Positions 7,424 to 17,102 of a stretch of 64,000 bases of DNA are shown in pieces. Each line of letters starts with the position of its first letter. Within the stretch, counting starts at the first letter, position 1. The notes beneath the pieces are model-generated. The model saw only the letters and a list, made by a program, of their open reading frames with translations. It was not told the DNA's origin and ran no database searches. Both the position numbers and the translations under genes were made by a program. The DNA lies in NCBI RefSeq assembly GCF_030813915.1, contig NZ_JAUSUJ010000019.1:1-64000 (forward strand), read 5' to 3'. This stretch comes from Rhodoplanes tepidamans. GTDB lineage: Bacteria; Pseudomonadota; Alphaproteobacteria; Rhizobiales; Xanthobacteraceae.

Positions 7424-8347
7424 TCAGCCTCGGGCGTTCTCCAGCTGCTCGCGGGCGGCGAGCGCCCCGGCGAGGATCTGCAGGAAGAGATCCAGCACGG
7501 CGGGCAGCGAGCGGCCGGCCCGGACATAGACGCCGAGGTCGCTCCACACCGGCCCGCCATTGTCGAGCGGCACGTGGACGAGCCGGCCGTCGGCGAGCTG
7601 GCGCTCGAGGCCGATCCGGGTCTGGAACGCGATGCCGGCGCCGCGCTCGGCGAGCTCGCGCATCAGCTCGATCGACGAGGCGGTGACGCAGGGCTCGAAC
7701 GAGCGGGGCAGGCGGGCGAGCGCCGGCCCGAGCAGCTGGTTGATGGAGAGCTCGGGCGTCGCCAGGATGATCGGGTGGTCGAGGCAGGCGGCGAGGCTGA
7801 CGGTCCTGCGGCTCGCCAGCGGGTGGTCCGGCGGCACGATGGCGCCGAGCTTGAACCGGCTCACCGCCACCTGGCGCAGCTCCGGCGCCCGGCGCAGCGC
7901 GAAGGCGACCCCGACGTCGGCGTCGCCGGCCGCGATGGCGTCGGGAATCGCGAACGACCCCATGGTCGACACCGCGATGGTGACGCGCGGTGCGCGCGCC
8001 CGCAGCGTGCCGATCACCTCGGGCAGCAGGGCGCCGCACACGCCCTCCACGGTGCTGACGGCGATGTGGCCGGCGCGGGCGCCGCGCAGCCCCTCGATGT
8101 CGGAGCGGGCGCGTTCGAGGTCCTGCAGCACCACGAGAGCGTGGCGGGCGATCGCCTCGCCGGCCGCGGTGAGCTTCAGCCCGGCCGGCAGCCGCTCGAA
8201 CAGCGGCGCGCCGATCTCGGCCTCGAGCTTGACGATCTGCCGGTTGACGGCCGAGGAGGCGACGTTGAGCCGGCGGGCCGCCTCGCGGATCGAGCCGGCC
8301 CGCCGCACGGCGTCGAAATACACGATGGCGGCCGAATGGATGCGCAC
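7424..8347 (-). CDS. LysR-family transcriptional regulator
   Basis: DNA-binding regulator of 307 residues. The winged helix-turn-helix occupies roughly residues 5-63 (GSIREAARRLNVASSAVNRQ), followed by a periplasmic-binding-like effector domain. It is encoded on the same strand directly upstream of the oxygenase gene and ends 95 bases before it. This suggests that it controls the operon in response to the transported compound. LysR genes are more often divergent from their targets; here the promoter could be upstream of the regulator (8348-8502) or in the 95-base gap. Confidence 0.93.
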   Translation of the reverse strand: MRIHSAAIVYFDAVRRAGSIREAARRLNVASSAVNRQIVKLEAEIGAPLFERLPAGLKLTAAGEAIARHALVVLQDLERARSDIEGLRGARAGHIAVSTVEGVCGALLPEVIGTLRARAPRVTIAVSTMGSFAIPDAIAAGDADVGVAFALRRAPELRQVAVSRFKLGAIVPPDHPLASRRTVSLAACLDHPIILATPELSINQLLGPALARLPRSFEPCVTASSIELMRELAERGAGIAFQTRIGLERQLADGRLVHVPLDNGGPVWSDLGVYVRAGRSLPAVLDLFLQILAGALAAREQLENARG

Positions 8348-8502
8348 GCTGTCCTCTCGCGGGCCGGCCGGTCCTGCGGCCGTGTCGCGCTAGTGGAATG
8401 CTAAGCATGTCATGGACGTCGCCGACAATATCGGTGTCGGGTAACCGCTCGTTAACCGCTTCGGCGAAATCATGGTCCCGTCGCGCCACCGACGAGGGCC
8501 GC

Positions 8503-8979
8503 ATGTTCTTCAAGCGAACGACCGCGAAGTCCGTCGCCGTGATCGATGCCTTCCATGCGGCCGCGCCGAAGCTGCGGTCGCCGGAGCACGCGGTGGCGCA
8601 GGCCGCCTTCGCCGGCATCGCCCAGGCCGTGCTGGAGCGCCATCGCACCCGCAACTACCGGTCGCTGCCGCGCCGGCTGCAGCGCGACCTCGCCCTGGTG
8701 CTCGTGCTGGTCCACGACGACCAGCCGTCCTTCGACCGCGCCCTGGTCGCCGCCGGCATCCCGATCGACGACCTCGTCGCGCTGCGCGAGCGCGCCGTGC
8801 GGCGCGACGACCTCCTCGAACGCGCCCGGCTCGCCATGCGCATGGCGCTCGCCGAGGCCCGCGCCGTCCGCCGGGCGGCCCGCGCGGCGGCCCTCGCCAC
8901 CGCGGCCGGGGCGGCGGCCTTCGAGGACCCGCTGGAAGACATCCTCCTCGCCCCCGAGGCCGGCCGGCTCGCCGCCTGA
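8503..8979 (+). CDS. Hypothetical Ala/Arg-rich helical protein
   Basis: I do not recognise this family. The protein has 158 residues from the ATG at 8503 (MFFKRTT) and looks wholly alpha-helical. It is very rich in Ala, Arg, Leu and Asp/Glu, with the cationic segment HRTRNYRSLPRRLQRD at about residues 46-61 and a long amphipathic, possibly coiled-coil helix at 90-140. There is no signal peptide or membrane segment. In-frame sequence extends back to 8398, but codons before 8503 look non-coding. It lies just upstream of the rpsB promoter region and transcribes in the same direction. Confidence 0.55.
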   Translation: MFFKRTTAKSVAVIDAFHAAAPKLRSPEHAVAQAAFAGIAQAVLERHRTRNYRSLPRRLQRDLALVLVLVHDDQPSFDRALVAAGIPIDDLVALRERAVRRDDLLERARLAMRMALAEARAVRRAARAAALATAAGAAAFEDPLEDILLAPEAGRLAA

Positions 8980-9015
8980 CCGGCGCCCGGGCGGCGGCGC
9001 ATCGCCCGTCGGCCG

Positions 9016-9044
9016 TTGCATTCCGGCCCCCGCGCCCCTATAAG
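9016..9044 (+). promoter_or_regulatory. Candidate sigma-70 promoter of rpsB-tsf
   Basis: TTGCAT at 9016-9021 and TATAAG at 9039-9044 are separated by 17 bases, a good fit to a housekeeping promoter in otherwise GC-rich DNA. They stand about 125 bases before the rpsB start. The intervening leader is long enough for the S2 autoregulation known for this operon, although I did not identify a defined structure. Confidence 0.55.
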
Positions 9045-9169
9045 CGCGCCATCTCACACGCGGATTCTCAGGCTTCGTGCCGTCCGGTGGCTGTCGGGCG
9101 ACCCTTCCCGCTGAGGGCAGGGTCGGCCGGGTCCACACGATCCGCGGAGGAAAAACCGGAGAACTATCA

Positions 9170-10177
9170 ATGGCGCTGCCCGATTACAGCATGCGCCAGC
9201 TGCTCGAAGCTGGCGTCCATTTCGGCCATCAGTCGCATCGCTGGAACCCGAAGATGAAGGAGTACATCTTCGGCGCCCGCAACAACATCCACATCATCGA
9301 CCTCGCCCAGACGGTGCCGCTGATGCACCGGGCGCTGCAGACCATCAGCGACACGGTCGCCCGCGGCGGCCGCATCCTGTTCGTCGGCACCAAGCGCCAG
9401 GCCCAGGAGATCGTCGCCGAGAGCGCCAAGCGCTGCGCCCAGTACTACGTCAACTCGCGCTGGCTCGGCGGCACGCTGACCAACTGGAAGACCATCTCGG
9501 AGTCGATCAAGCGGCTGCGCAAGCTCGACGAGATGCTCGCCTCCGGCGAGGCCCAGGCCTACACCAAGAAGGAGCGGCTGACGCTCACCCGCGAGCGCGA
9601 CAAGCTCGACCGGGCGCTCGGCGGCATCAAGGACATGGGCGGCCTGCCCGACCTCCTGTTCGTGATCGACACCAACAAGGAGGACATCGCGATCAAGGAG
9701 GCCAAGCGCCTCGGCATCCCGGTGGCCGCGATCGTCGACACCAACTGCGATCCGGACGGCATCACCTACATCGTGCCCGGCAACGACGACGCCGGCCGCG
9801 CCATCAGCCTCTACTGCGATCTCGTCTCGCGCGCCGCCATCGACGGCATCTCGCGCGCCCACGGCGAGGCCGGCATCGACATCGGCGAGGCCGAGACCCC
9901 GATCGTCGAGGACCTGCCGTCCGAGACGGCGGCGCCCGGCGGCGTCGGCTACGAGCAGCTCTCCGGGCCGCGCGGCGTCGCCGACGACCTCAAGAAGCTC
10001 ACCGGCGTGTCGCCGGCGATCGAGCGCAAGCTCAACGACCTCGGCATCTTCCACTACTGGCAGATCGCCGCCTTCGGCCCCGACGCGGCCAGCCATGTCG
10101 GCGACGCGGTCGGCCTGCCGGGCCGGGTCGAGAAGTGGATCGCCAAGGCCAAGGAACTGAGCGCCGAGGCCGAGTGA
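9170..10177 (+). CDS. rpsB: 30S ribosomal protein S2
   Basis: Structural protein of the small ribosomal subunit, 335 residues. The conserved core runs from [14 protein letters not shown] through [14 protein letters not shown] and IVDTNCDP to about residue 225. Roughly 85 extra C-terminal residues form a helix-hairpin-helix-like domain ([20 protein letters not shown]); such an extension is normal for alphaproteobacterial S2. The ATG at 9170 has GGAGG about 20 bases and CCGGAGAAC about 10 bases upstream. It begins the rpsB-tsf-pyrH-frr cluster. Confidence 0.99.
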   Translation: MALPDYSMRQLLEAGVHFGHQSHRWNPKMKEYIFGARNNIHIIDLAQTVPLMHRALQTISDTVARGGRILFVGTKRQAQEIVAESAKRCAQYYVNSRWLGGTLTNWKTISESIKRLRKLDEMLASGEAQAYTKKERLTLTRERDKLDRALGGIKDMGGLPDLLFVIDTNKEDIAIKEAKRLGIPVAAIVDTNCDPDGITYIVPGNDDAGRAISLYCDLVSRAAIDGISRAHGEAGIDIGEAETPIVEDLPSETAAPGGVGYEQLSGPRGVADDLKKLTGVSPAIERKLNDLGIFHYWQIAAFGPDAASHVGDAVGLPGRVEKWIAKAKELSAEAE

Positions 10178-10184
10178 CAGCGAC

Positions 10185-10213
10185 GGCGGCGCCGGGCAGG
10201 GGCCCGCGCCGCC
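10185..10213 (+). terminator. Hairpin between rpsB and tsf
   Basis: GGCGGCGC at 10185-10192 pairs perfectly with GCGCCGCC at 10206-10213. A further GGG/CCC pair is reached across one bulged C. There is no U-tract, so it is more likely a partial terminator or a message-stabilising hairpin that sets S2 and EF-Ts levels than a full stop. Confidence 0.4.
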
Positions 10214-10350
10214 TTCGACCGTTCGCGCCGCCGCGCCCCCTATCCGTCACGGTGGCGTCAAGTTAGTCGTGGATGCCCGGGTCCGGCGCGGCCGGACGGG
10301 TCCGGTCGCCGACCGGGCCCGCGAGCGTCCCGTCCAGAGGACAATTCGAC

Positions 10351-11274
10351 ATGGCGAACATCAGCGCTTCATTGGTGAAAGAGCTCCGCGACAAGACCGG
10401 CGCGGGCATGATGGACTGCAAGGCCGCGCTCGGCGAGACCAACGGGGACCTCGAGGCGGCGGTCGACTGGCTGCGCAAGAAGGGCCTCGCCAAGGCCGCC
10501 AAGAAGGCCGGGCGCGTCGCCGCCGAGGGCCTGATCGGCGTCGCCGTGAAGGGCAAGAAGGGCGTCGTCGTCGAGGTCAACTCGGAGACCGACTTCGTCG
10601 CCCGCAACGACCTGTTCCAGGGCCTGGTGCGCATGGTCGCCCAGGTGGCGCTCGACGTCGGCACCGACGTCGAGACGATCGCGGCCGCCAAGGTCGGCGA
10701 GACCACCATCGCCGAGGCGCTGTCGTCGGCGATCGCCACCATCGGCGAGAACATGACGCTGCGCCGCGCCGCCGGCGTCGAGGTGTCGCAGGGCGTCATC
10801 GGCCAGTACGTGCACGCCTCGGTCGGCGAGGGCCTCGGCAAGATCGGCGTGATCGTCGCGCTCGAGTCGGCCGGCAGCGCCGACGAGCTGACCGCGCTCG
10901 GCCGTCTGGTCGCCATGCACATCGCCGCCTCCAACCCGCAGGCCGTGGACGAGGCCGGCGTCGACCCGGTCGTCGTCGCGCGCGAGAAGGAAGTGATCGC
11001 CGACAAGGCGCGTCAGCAGGGCAAGCCCGACAAGGTGATCGAGAAGATCGTCGAGTCCGGCATCAAGACCTTCTACAAGGAGGTCTGCCTGCTCGATCAG
11101 CCCTACATCCACGACACCGGCAAGAGCGTCGCCCAGGCCCTCAAGGAGGCCGAGGGCAAGGTCGGCAGCGCGATCAAGGTGACCGGCTTCGTGCGCTACG
11201 CCCTCGGCGAGGGCATCGAGCGCAAGGAGAGCGACTTCGCGGCCGAGGTCGCGGCCGCGGCCGGGCAGGGCTGA
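10351..11274 (+). CDS. tsf: Translation elongation factor Ts
   Basis: Guanine-nucleotide exchange factor that recycles EF-Tu. It has 307 residues, the usual length. The N-terminal UBA-like domain contains [17 protein letters not shown]. The EF-Tu-binding core starts with [11 protein letters not shown] at about residue 80. The ATG at 10351 is preceded by AGAGG. It is cotranscribed with rpsB in nearly all bacteria; here a 173-base gap with a hairpin separates the two genes. Confidence 0.99.
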   Translation: MANISASLVKELRDKTGAGMMDCKAALGETNGDLEAAVDWLRKKGLAKAAKKAGRVAAEGLIGVAVKGKKGVVVEVNSETDFVARNDLFQGLVRMVAQVALDVGTDVETIAAAKVGETTIAEALSSAIATIGENMTLRRAAGVEVSQGVIGQYVHASVGEGLGKIGVIVALESAGSADELTALGRLVAMHIAASNPQAVDEAGVDPVVVAREKEVIADKARQQGKPDKVIEKIVESGIKTFYKEVCLLDQPYIHDTGKSVAQALKEAEGKVGSAIKVTGFVRYALGEGIERKESDFAAEVAAAAGQG

Positions 11275-11290
11275 CCCTCTCCACCGTCGC

Positions 11291-11325
11291 GTGCGGCGGC
11301 GGGCCCGCGGGCCGCGCCGCCGCAC
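11291..11325 (+). terminator. Strong hairpin between tsf and pyrH
   Basis: An 11-base perfect stem, GTGCGGCGGCG at 11291-11301 with CGCCGCCGCAC at 11315-11325, encloses the further palindrome GGCCCGCGGGCC. No run of T follows. It may end part of the rpsB-tsf message and lower expression of pyrH and later genes. Confidence 0.5.
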
Positions 11326-11365
11326 GGCGTCGCCAGACCAGCGATCGGCCGTGGGAGAGCATCAC

Positions 11366-12082
11366 ATGACGGCGGCAGGCTACCGGCGGGTCATCGTCAA
11401 GCTGTCGGGCGAGGCGCTGAGCGGCGCCGAGCCGCACGGGATCGACCAGGCCACGGTCGACTGCTACGCGGCCGACCTGGTCGCCGCCCGGGCGACGGGC
11501 GTGACGCTGGGGGTGGTGGTCGGCGGCGGCAATCTGCTGCGCGGCGCCACGGCGGCCAGCCACGGGGCCGACCGCACCATCGCCGACGTGATGGGAATGC
11601 TGGCGACCGTGATGAATGCGCTGGCGCTGGAGTCGGCGATCGAGCGGCTCGGCGCGCCCGCCCGTACCGTCTCGGCGATCGCCATGCCGCAGGTCTGCGA
11701 GACCTACGAGCGCCGCGCCGCGCGCCGCCATCTCGACGACGGCCGCATCGTGCTGTTCGCCGGCGGCACCGGCAATCCGTTCTTCACCACCGACACGACG
11801 GCGGTGCTGCGCGCCGCCGAGATGGGCGCCGAGGCGGTGCTCAAGGCGACCAACGTGGACGGCGTCTACAGCGCCGACCCGAAGACGGATCCGACCGCGA
11901 CGCGATACGAGCGTCTCGGCTTCGACGAGGCGCTCGGCAAGCGGCTCGGCGTCATGGATCTGACCGCGTTTTCCCTTGCCCGGGACCATCGCATCCCTAT
12001 CATCGTGTTCTCGATCCGCGAGCCCGGGGCCGTCGAATCGGTCTTGCGAGGAACCGGTCGCGCCACGATCGTCGGTGGCTGA
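11366..12082 (+). CDS. pyrH: UMP kinase
   Basis: Phosphorylates UMP to UDP with ATP in pyrimidine nucleotide synthesis. The protein has 238 residues of the amino-acid-kinase fold: KLSGEAL near the N-terminus binds phosphate, VVGGGN follows, and [11 protein letters not shown] is the conserved UMP-binding region. The ATG at 11366 follows GGGAGAG. An in-frame extension to 11291 would start in the hairpin. It is placed, as usual, between tsf and frr. Confidence 0.98.
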   Translation: MTAAGYRRVIVKLSGEALSGAEPHGIDQATVDCYAADLVAARATGVTLGVVVGGGNLLRGATAASHGADRTIADVMGMLATVMNALALESAIERLGAPARTVSAIAMPQVCETYERRAARRHLDDGRIVLFAGGTGNPFFTTDTTAVLRAAEMGAEAVLKATNVDGVYSADPKTDPTATRYERLGFDEALGKRLGVMDLTAFSLARDHRIPIIVFSIREPGAVESVLRGTGRATIVGG

Positions 12083-12235
12083 CGTGCCGTCCGGCACGGG
12101 TTCGGCGACCGGAGTCGTGAAGGCCGGAATTGCGAAGACCGGACGCGTGACGACCATTGGGTTGATTGCGAGCGGCGCGCCCGAAGGATCCGAGTCCCGC
12201 TCGGGTGCAGTGCCGTCGCTTCTGGAGAAGTGTCG

Positions 12236-12799
12236 ATGACAGCCGAAACCTACGACATCAACGAACTGAAGCGCCGCATGCAGGGCGCCGTGCAGATGCT
12301 CAAGCAGGAGCTCGGCGGGCTGCGGACCGGCCGCGCCTCGACGGCGCTGCTCGATCACGTCCAGGCGGAGGTCTACGGCAGCCACATGCCGCTCAACCAG
12401 CTCGCCTCGATCAGCGTGCCGGAGCCGCGGCTGATCAGCGTCCAGGTGTGGGACAAGTCGGCCGTCCACGCGGTCGAGAAGGCGATCGTCGCCGCCAATA
12501 TCGGGCTCACCCCGAACACCGAAGGCCAGGTGATCCGCCTGCGCGTGCCGGAGCTCAACGAGGAGCGCCGCAAGGAGCTGGTCAAGGTCGCGCACAAATA
12601 CGCCGAGACGGCGCGGGTCGCGGTCCGCCACGTCCGCCGCGACGGCATGGAGCTCCTCAAGAAGCTCGACAAGGACGGCAAGATCGGCCGCGACGAGCAC
12701 GACCGCATGTCGGAGGAGGTCCAGAAGGCCACCGACCAGACCATCACCGACATCGACCACACGCTCGCCGCCAAGGAAAAAGAGATCATGACGGTGTGA
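12236..12799 (+). CDS. frr: Ribosome recycling factor
   Basis: Splits post-termination ribosomes together with EF-G. It has 187 residues, close to the 185 typical of the family, and contains the hallmark LRTGRAST and the C-terminal VRRDGMELLKKL. The ATG at 12236 is preferred because GGAG lies 8 bases upstream; the GTG at 12230 would leave only 2 bases. It is 153 bases after pyrH. Confidence 0.98.
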   Translation: MTAETYDINELKRRMQGAVQMLKQELGGLRTGRASTALLDHVQAEVYGSHMPLNQLASISVPEPRLISVQVWDKSAVHAVEKAIVAANIGLTPNTEGQVIRLRVPELNEERRKELVKVAHKYAETARVAVRHVRRDGMELLKKLDKDGKIGRDEHDRMSEEVQKATDQTITDIDHTLAAKEKEIMTV

Positions 12800-12847
12800 T
12801 GCGGCGGTACGGATGACGGTGTGACCTTGGACGCCCGGAGCCTCGCC

Positions 12848-13615
12848 ATGTCCACATCCGCCCCGGAGGCGGTGCTCGACGCGACCGCGAGCGGTCGCGG
12901 CGCCCCCCGCCACGTCGCCGTCATCATGGACGGCAACGGGCGCTGGGCGGCGCAGCGCGGCCTGCCGCGGCGCGAGGGACACCGGCGCGGCGTCGAGGCG
13001 CTGCGCCGCACCGTGCGGGCGGCCGGCGAGCTCGGCATCGGCATCCTCACCATCTTCTCGTTCTCCTCGGAGAACTGGTCGCGCCCGCCGTCCGAGATCA
13101 GCGACCTGATGGGGCTGCTGCGCCGCTTCATCCGCAACGACCTCGTCGACCTCCACGAGAGCAACGTGAAGGTCCGGGTGATCGGCGAGCGGTCGACCCT
13201 CGATCCGAGCATCGCCGGCCTGCTGCGCGAGGCCGAGGATCTGACCCGCGACAACACCGGCCTCGTCCTCGTCGTCGCCTTCAACTACGGCTCGCGCCAG
13301 GAGATCGCCCGCGCCGCCCAGCGGCTCGCCGCCGAGGTGGCGGCCGGCCGCCTCGCGCCCGAGGCGATCACGGCCGAGCTGATCGCGTCCCGTCTCGACG
13401 CCCCCGATCTGCCCGACCCCGACCTCATCATCCGCACCAGCGGCGAGCAGCGGCTGTCCAATTTCCTGTTGTGGCAGGCCGCCTACAGCGAGCTGGTGTT
13501 CGTGCCGCTCTACTGGCCCGAGTTCGACCAGGCCGCCCTCGAGGGCGCGATCGCCGAGTACCGGCGGCGCGAGCGCCGGTTCGGCGGGCTGGCGGCGGCG
13601 GGAGCCGGAACCTGA
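12848..13615 (+). CDS. uppS: Isoprenyl transferase (undecaprenyl diphosphate synthase)
   Basis: Condenses isopentenyl diphosphate into the C55 lipid carrier for peptidoglycan and LPS. The 255-residue protein has motif [12 protein letters not shown] with catalytic D28, FSFSSENW, and the C-terminal [15 protein letters not shown]. The ATG at 12848 has CGGAG 7 bases upstream; a GTG at 12821 would add nine residues. It precedes cdsA by 2 bases. Confidence 0.97.
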   Translation: MSTSAPEAVLDATASGRGAPRHVAVIMDGNGRWAAQRGLPRREGHRRGVEALRRTVRAAGELGIGILTIFSFSSENWSRPPSEISDLMGLLRRFIRNDLVDLHESNVKVRVIGERSTLDPSIAGLLREAEDLTRDNTGLVLVVAFNYGSRQEIARAAQRLAAEVAAGRLAPEAITAELIASRLDAPDLPDPDLIIRTSGEQRLSNFLLWQAAYSELVFVPLYWPEFDQAALEGAIAEYRRRERRFGGLAAAGAGT

Positions 13616-13617
13616 CC

Positions 13618-14487
13618 GTGTCCCATGACGCCCCGGCCCCGGCGAGGCCGGGCGAACCATCCGCCGAGAAACGCAGCGAGAAGCGCAGCGACACGCTGAT
13701 CCGCGTCGTCTCCGCCGTCGTGCTGGCGCCGCTCGCCATCGCGGCCGTGCTGGTCGGCGGCTGGCCGTTCGTCCTGTTCTGGGCGATCGCGGCGATCGGC
13801 GTGCACTGGGAGTGGTCGTCGGAGATCCTGCGGGCGCCGCGCCTGCCGCAGGCGATCGGGGCCGGGGTGCTGGCCTTCGCCGGGCTGGTCGCCGGCACCG
13901 GGCGGCCCGGGCTCGCCGTGCTGGTGCTGGCCGGCGGCGTCGCCCTGATGGCGGTCGCGGTCCGCGAGCGGCGGGCCTGGTGCGTCGGCGGGCTCGTCTA
14001 TGCCGGCCTGGTGCTGGCCGGCCCGGCGGTGCTGCGCGCCGACCCGTCCTTCGGGGTCGTCGCCATCTTCGTCCTGTTCGCCGTGGTGTGGGCGACCGAC
14101 GTGCTCGCCTATTTCGGCGGCCGCGCCATCGGCGGGCCGAAGCTCGCGCCGTCGATCAGCCCGGGCAAGACGTGGTCGGGCGGCGTCACCGGGGCGGTCG
14201 GCGGGGTCGTGGCCGGGCTTCTGGTCGCAGCCGTCGCCGGGGTGCCGAATCTCCTCGCCGTGGCGGTCCTGGGCTTGGTACTGTCCTGTGTCTCGCAGGC
14301 CGGCGATCTCTTCGAGTCGGCCGTCAAGCGGCGCTTCGGCGTCAAGGATTCCAGCCGGATCATTCCGGGGCATGGCGGTCTGATGGACCGGCTCGACGGC
14401 TTCCTGGCCGCCGCCGGCGCCGCCGCCCTGCTCGGGGCGATGCGCGGCGGCCTCGACGGTGCGGCGCAGGGATTGCTGGTCTGGTGA
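13618..14487 (+). CDS. cdsA: Phosphatidate cytidylyltransferase
   Basis: Makes CDP-diacylglycerol for phospholipid synthesis in the inner membrane. The 289-residue protein starts with a hydrophilic stretch of about 28 residues, followed by some eight membrane helices. The cytidylyltransferase signature is SPGKTWSGG and the C-terminal block KRRFGVKDSSRIIPGHGG...DRLDG. The GTG at 13618, 2 bases after the uppS stop and after GGAG, is the only start that avoids translating uppS out of frame. Confidence 0.96.
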   Translation: MSHDAPAPARPGEPSAEKRSEKRSDTLIRVVSAVVLAPLAIAAVLVGGWPFVLFWAIAAIGVHWEWSSEILRAPRLPQAIGAGVLAFAGLVAGTGRPGLAVLVLAGGVALMAVAVRERRAWCVGGLVYAGLVLAGPAVLRADPSFGVVAIFVLFAVVWATDVLAYFGGRAIGGPKLAPSISPGKTWSGGVTGAVGGVVAGLLVAAVAGVPNLLAVAVLGLVLSCVSQAGDLFESAVKRRFGVKDSSRIIPGHGGLMDRLDGFLAAAGAAALLGAMRGGLDGAAQGLLVW

Positions 14488-14505
14488 TTGTTCTGGTGTA
14501 TCGCG

Positions 14506-15729
14506 ATGAGCCCCGTTCCCATTGACGTGACGCCGGCCGTGGCCCCGGTGGAGCGCAGCGTCACGCTGCTCGGCGCCACCGGCTCGATCGGCTCGAGCAC
14601 GGTCGACCTGATCCGCCGGGCGCCCGACCGCTACCGGGTCGAGGCCGTGACGGCGGCCAAGAACGCCGTCGCGCTGGCCGCGCTCGCCCGCGCGCTCGGG
14701 GCCCGGTTCGCCGCGGTCGCCGACCCGGCCCTCTACGACGAGCTCAAGCGCGAACTGTCGGGCAGCGGCATCGAGGCCGGCGCCGGGCCCGAGTCCCTGG
14801 TCGAGGCGGCGCGCCGCCCGGCCGACTGGGTGATGGCCGCCATCACCGGGGCGGCGAGCCTGAAGCCGACGCTGGCGGCCGCCGACCGCGGGGCGATCGT
14901 GGCGCTCGCCAACAAGGAGTGCCTGGTCTGCGCCGGCACCCTGTTCATGCGCCGTGCCGCGGCGGCCGGCGCCACCGTCCTGCCGGTCGATTCCGAGCAC
15001 AACGCCGTGTTCCAGTCGATGGCCTCCGGCCGGCGCGCCGACGTGAAGCGCATCATCCTCACCGCCTCGGGCGGCCCGTTCCGGTCCTGGTCGATCGAGC
15101 AGATCCGCCGGGCGACCGTCGAGGAGGCGCTCAAGCATCCCAACTGGTCGATGGGACCGAAGATCACCATCGACTCGGCCAGCATGATGAACAAGGGCCT
15201 GGAGATCATCGAGGCCCACCACCTGTTCGAGGCGGGCCCCGACGAAATCGACGTCCTGGTCCATCCGCAGTCGATCGTGCACGGCGGCGTCGAGTTCATC
15301 GACGGCTCGATGGTGGCCCAGATCGGCCCGCCCGACATGCGGGTGCCGATCGCCCACTGCCTCGCCTGGCCGGCCCGGATGGACGGGGCGACGCGCCTGT
15401 CCTTCGACAAGCTCGCCAACCTGACCTTCGAGGAGCCGGACGAGACCCGGTTCCCGGCGCTGCGGCTCGCCAAGGCGGCGCTGGCGACCGGGCAGGGCGC
15501 TCCGACCGTGCTGAACGCCGCCAACGAGATCGCGGTCGCCGCCTTCCTCGACCGCAAGATCGGCTTCCCGCACATCTCGGCCCTGGTCGAGGCGACGCTC
15601 GACGCCAGCGCGTCCCGCGGCGTCCTGCGCGAGCCGGTCGATCCCGAGGAGGCCCTCGACGTTGACCATACCGCGCGAACTTTGGCGCACGGCCTCTTGC
15701 CGGAAATCGCCGCAAAGGCATTCTACTAG
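14506..15729 (+). CDS. dxr: 1-deoxy-D-xylulose 5-phosphate reductoisomerase
   Basis: Second step of the MEP isoprenoid pathway: NADPH-dependent conversion of DXP to methylerythritol phosphate. It has 407 residues. The NADPH motif GATGSIG is at 23-29, the metal site is LPVDSEHNA, and the flexible loop and substrate site include DSASMMNKG. The ATG at 14506 is chosen; a TTG at 14488 directly after the cdsA stop is possible, and neither has a strong ribosome binding site. It lies next to uppS, which consumes pathway products. Confidence 0.97.
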   Translation: MSPVPIDVTPAVAPVERSVTLLGATGSIGSSTVDLIRRAPDRYRVEAVTAAKNAVALAALARALGARFAAVADPALYDELKRELSGSGIEAGAGPESLVEAARRPADWVMAAITGAASLKPTLAAADRGAIVALANKECLVCAGTLFMRRAAAAGATVLPVDSEHNAVFQSMASGRRADVKRIILTASGGPFRSWSIEQIRRATVEEALKHPNWSMGPKITIDSASMMNKGLEIIEAHHLFEAGPDEIDVLVHPQSIVHGGVEFIDGSMVAQIGPPDMRVPIAHCLAWPARMDGATRLSFDKLANLTFEEPDETRFPALRLAKAALATGQGAPTVLNAANEIAVAAFLDRKIGFPHISALVEATLDASASRGVLREPVDPEEALDVDHTARTLAHGLLPEIAAKAFY

Positions 15730-15783
15730 CATTAACGAATGGTGACCGGCGCATCCGGTCGGCAACCCCTGCGCGAGGTCGTG

Positions 15784-16935
15784 ATGGGATCGAATCTGCT
15801 TGCGTCGCTGAACGATCTCGGCCTCGGCTTTGTTGGCTATCTCGTTCCGTTCCTTTTCGTTTTGACCATCGTGGTGTTCTTCCACGAGCTCGGCCACTAC
15901 CTGATCGCCAAGTGGAACGGGATCAGGGTGCTGACCTTCTCGATCGGCTTCGGGCCCGAGATCGTCGGCTTCGACGACCGCAGCGGCACCCGCTGGAAGC
16001 TCGCGGCGATCCCGCTCGGCGGCTACGTCAAGTTCTACGGCGACGAGAACGCGGCCAGCGTGCCCGACCAGGACGCGCTGTCCGGCCTCTCCGAGGCCGA
16101 GCGCCGGCAGACCTTCCCGGGCCAGTCGGTGGCGGCGCGGGCGGCCGTGGTCGTCGCCGGCCCGCTGGCGAATTTCGTTCTGGCCATCGTGATCTTCGCC
16201 GGGATCTTCATGTTCCACGGCAAGCAGACCACGACCCCGCGGGTCGATTCGATCCAGGCCGGCAGCGCCGCCGAGGCGGCCGGCTTCGCGGTCGGCGACA
16301 TCGTCCGGGCGATCGACGGCCGGCGGATCGACAGCTTCTCCGAGATGCAGCGCATCGTCAGCGGCGCCGCCGGCCAGACGCTGCGGGTCGAGGTCGACCG
16401 CGGCGGCGCCCTGCTGACCCTGCCGGTCGTGCCGACGCTGCGGGAGGTGAAGGACAATTTCGGCAACGTCCACCGCATGGGGGTGCTCGGCATCTCGCGC
16501 TCGATGGCGCCCGGCGACGTCAAGACCGAGTCGGTCGGGCCGCTCGCGGCGGTCGGCATGGGCGCGGCGGAGACCTGGTTCATCGTCGAGCGGACGCTCG
16601 GCTACATCGGCGGGATCGTGGTCGGCCGGGAGAGCGCCGACCAGCTCGGCGGGCCGATTCGCATCGCCCAGGTGTCCGGGCAGGTGGCGACCGTGGGATT
16701 CGTGGCGCTGCTGCACCTCGCCGCCGTGCTGTCGGTGTCGATCGGGCTCCTGAACCTGTTTCCGGTGCCGCTGCTCGACGGCGGGCACCTCATGTTCTAC
16801 GCGATCGAGGCGGTGCGCGGCCGGCCGTTGTCGGAGCGGGCCCAGGAGGTCGGCTTCCGCATCGGCTTCGCCCTGGTCATCATGCTCATGATTTTCGCAA
16901 CCTTTAACGATATCCTGCACTTGGCCTCGTCATAA
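15784..16935 (+). CDS. rseP: RIP metalloprotease RseP (site-2 protease)
   Basis: Intramembrane zinc protease that cleaves anti-sigma factors and remnant signal peptides. It has 383 residues. The zinc motif HELGH is at 34-38 in the first membrane helix, one PDZ domain lies at about 130-215, and the LDGGH motif with its catalytic Asp follows FPVPL near the C-terminus. Only one PDZ is evident, against two in E. coli RseP, which is usual in alphaproteobacteria. The ATG at 15784 has GAGG 5 bases upstream; 15739 is also in frame. Confidence 0.95.
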   Translation: MGSNLLASLNDLGLGFVGYLVPFLFVLTIVVFFHELGHYLIAKWNGIRVLTFSIGFGPEIVGFDDRSGTRWKLAAIPLGGYVKFYGDENAASVPDQDALSGLSEAERRQTFPGQSVAARAAVVVAGPLANFVLAIVIFAGIFMFHGKQTTTPRVDSIQAGSAAEAAGFAVGDIVRAIDGRRIDSFSEMQRIVSGAAGQTLRVEVDRGGALLTLPVVPTLREVKDNFGNVHRMGVLGISRSMAPGDVKTESVGPLAAVGMGAAETWFIVERTLGYIGGIVVGRESADQLGGPIRIAQVSGQVATVGFVALLHLAAVLSVSIGLLNLFPVPLLDGGHLMFYAIEAVRGRPLSERAQEVGFRIGFALVIMLMIFATFNDILHLASS

Positions 16936-16975
16936 TGTGCGCACAAGTCCGCCACAATGTGTGACGTCGAGGCCA
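16922..16975. other. Inverted repeat at the rseP-bamA junction
   Basis: TGGCCTCG at 16922-16929 and CGAGGCCA at 16968-16975 are perfectly complementary. They enclose the exact palindrome TGTGCGCACA at 16936-16945. The element covers the last codons of rseP. It could be a protein-binding site or RNA structure that separates bamA from upstream transcription. No promoter match is convincing. Confidence 0.4.
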
Positions 16976-17102
16976 CTGACGGCGGCCAAATGGAGAGCCT
17001 GGGGAGACTCTCTGTTTGCAGGGGGAACCAAAGCCGATACAAGCGAAGACGGAATCGATCGCGACGGGCGGTGGTGGGGATTCTTTTGGGGGCCCATAGC
17101 GT

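Noticed and set aside
8348-8502. Thiamin-pyrophosphate riboswitch upstream of the NMT1-type operon
   Set aside because: I looked for the CTGAGA and ACCTGATCTGG-like cores because NMT1 proteins can bind thiamin precursors; neither is present.
11174-13660. Open frame of 828 codons on the minus strand
   Set aside because: Antisense to tsf, pyrH, frr and uppS with the same low-complexity composition; not a gene.
13510-16920. Open frame of 1136 codons on the minus strand
   Set aside because: It lies antisense to uppS, cdsA, dxr and rseP, which all have clear family motifs. Its composition (Arg, His, Gly, Asp, Glu rich) is that of an antisense shadow in very GC-rich DNA, and no domain is visible.
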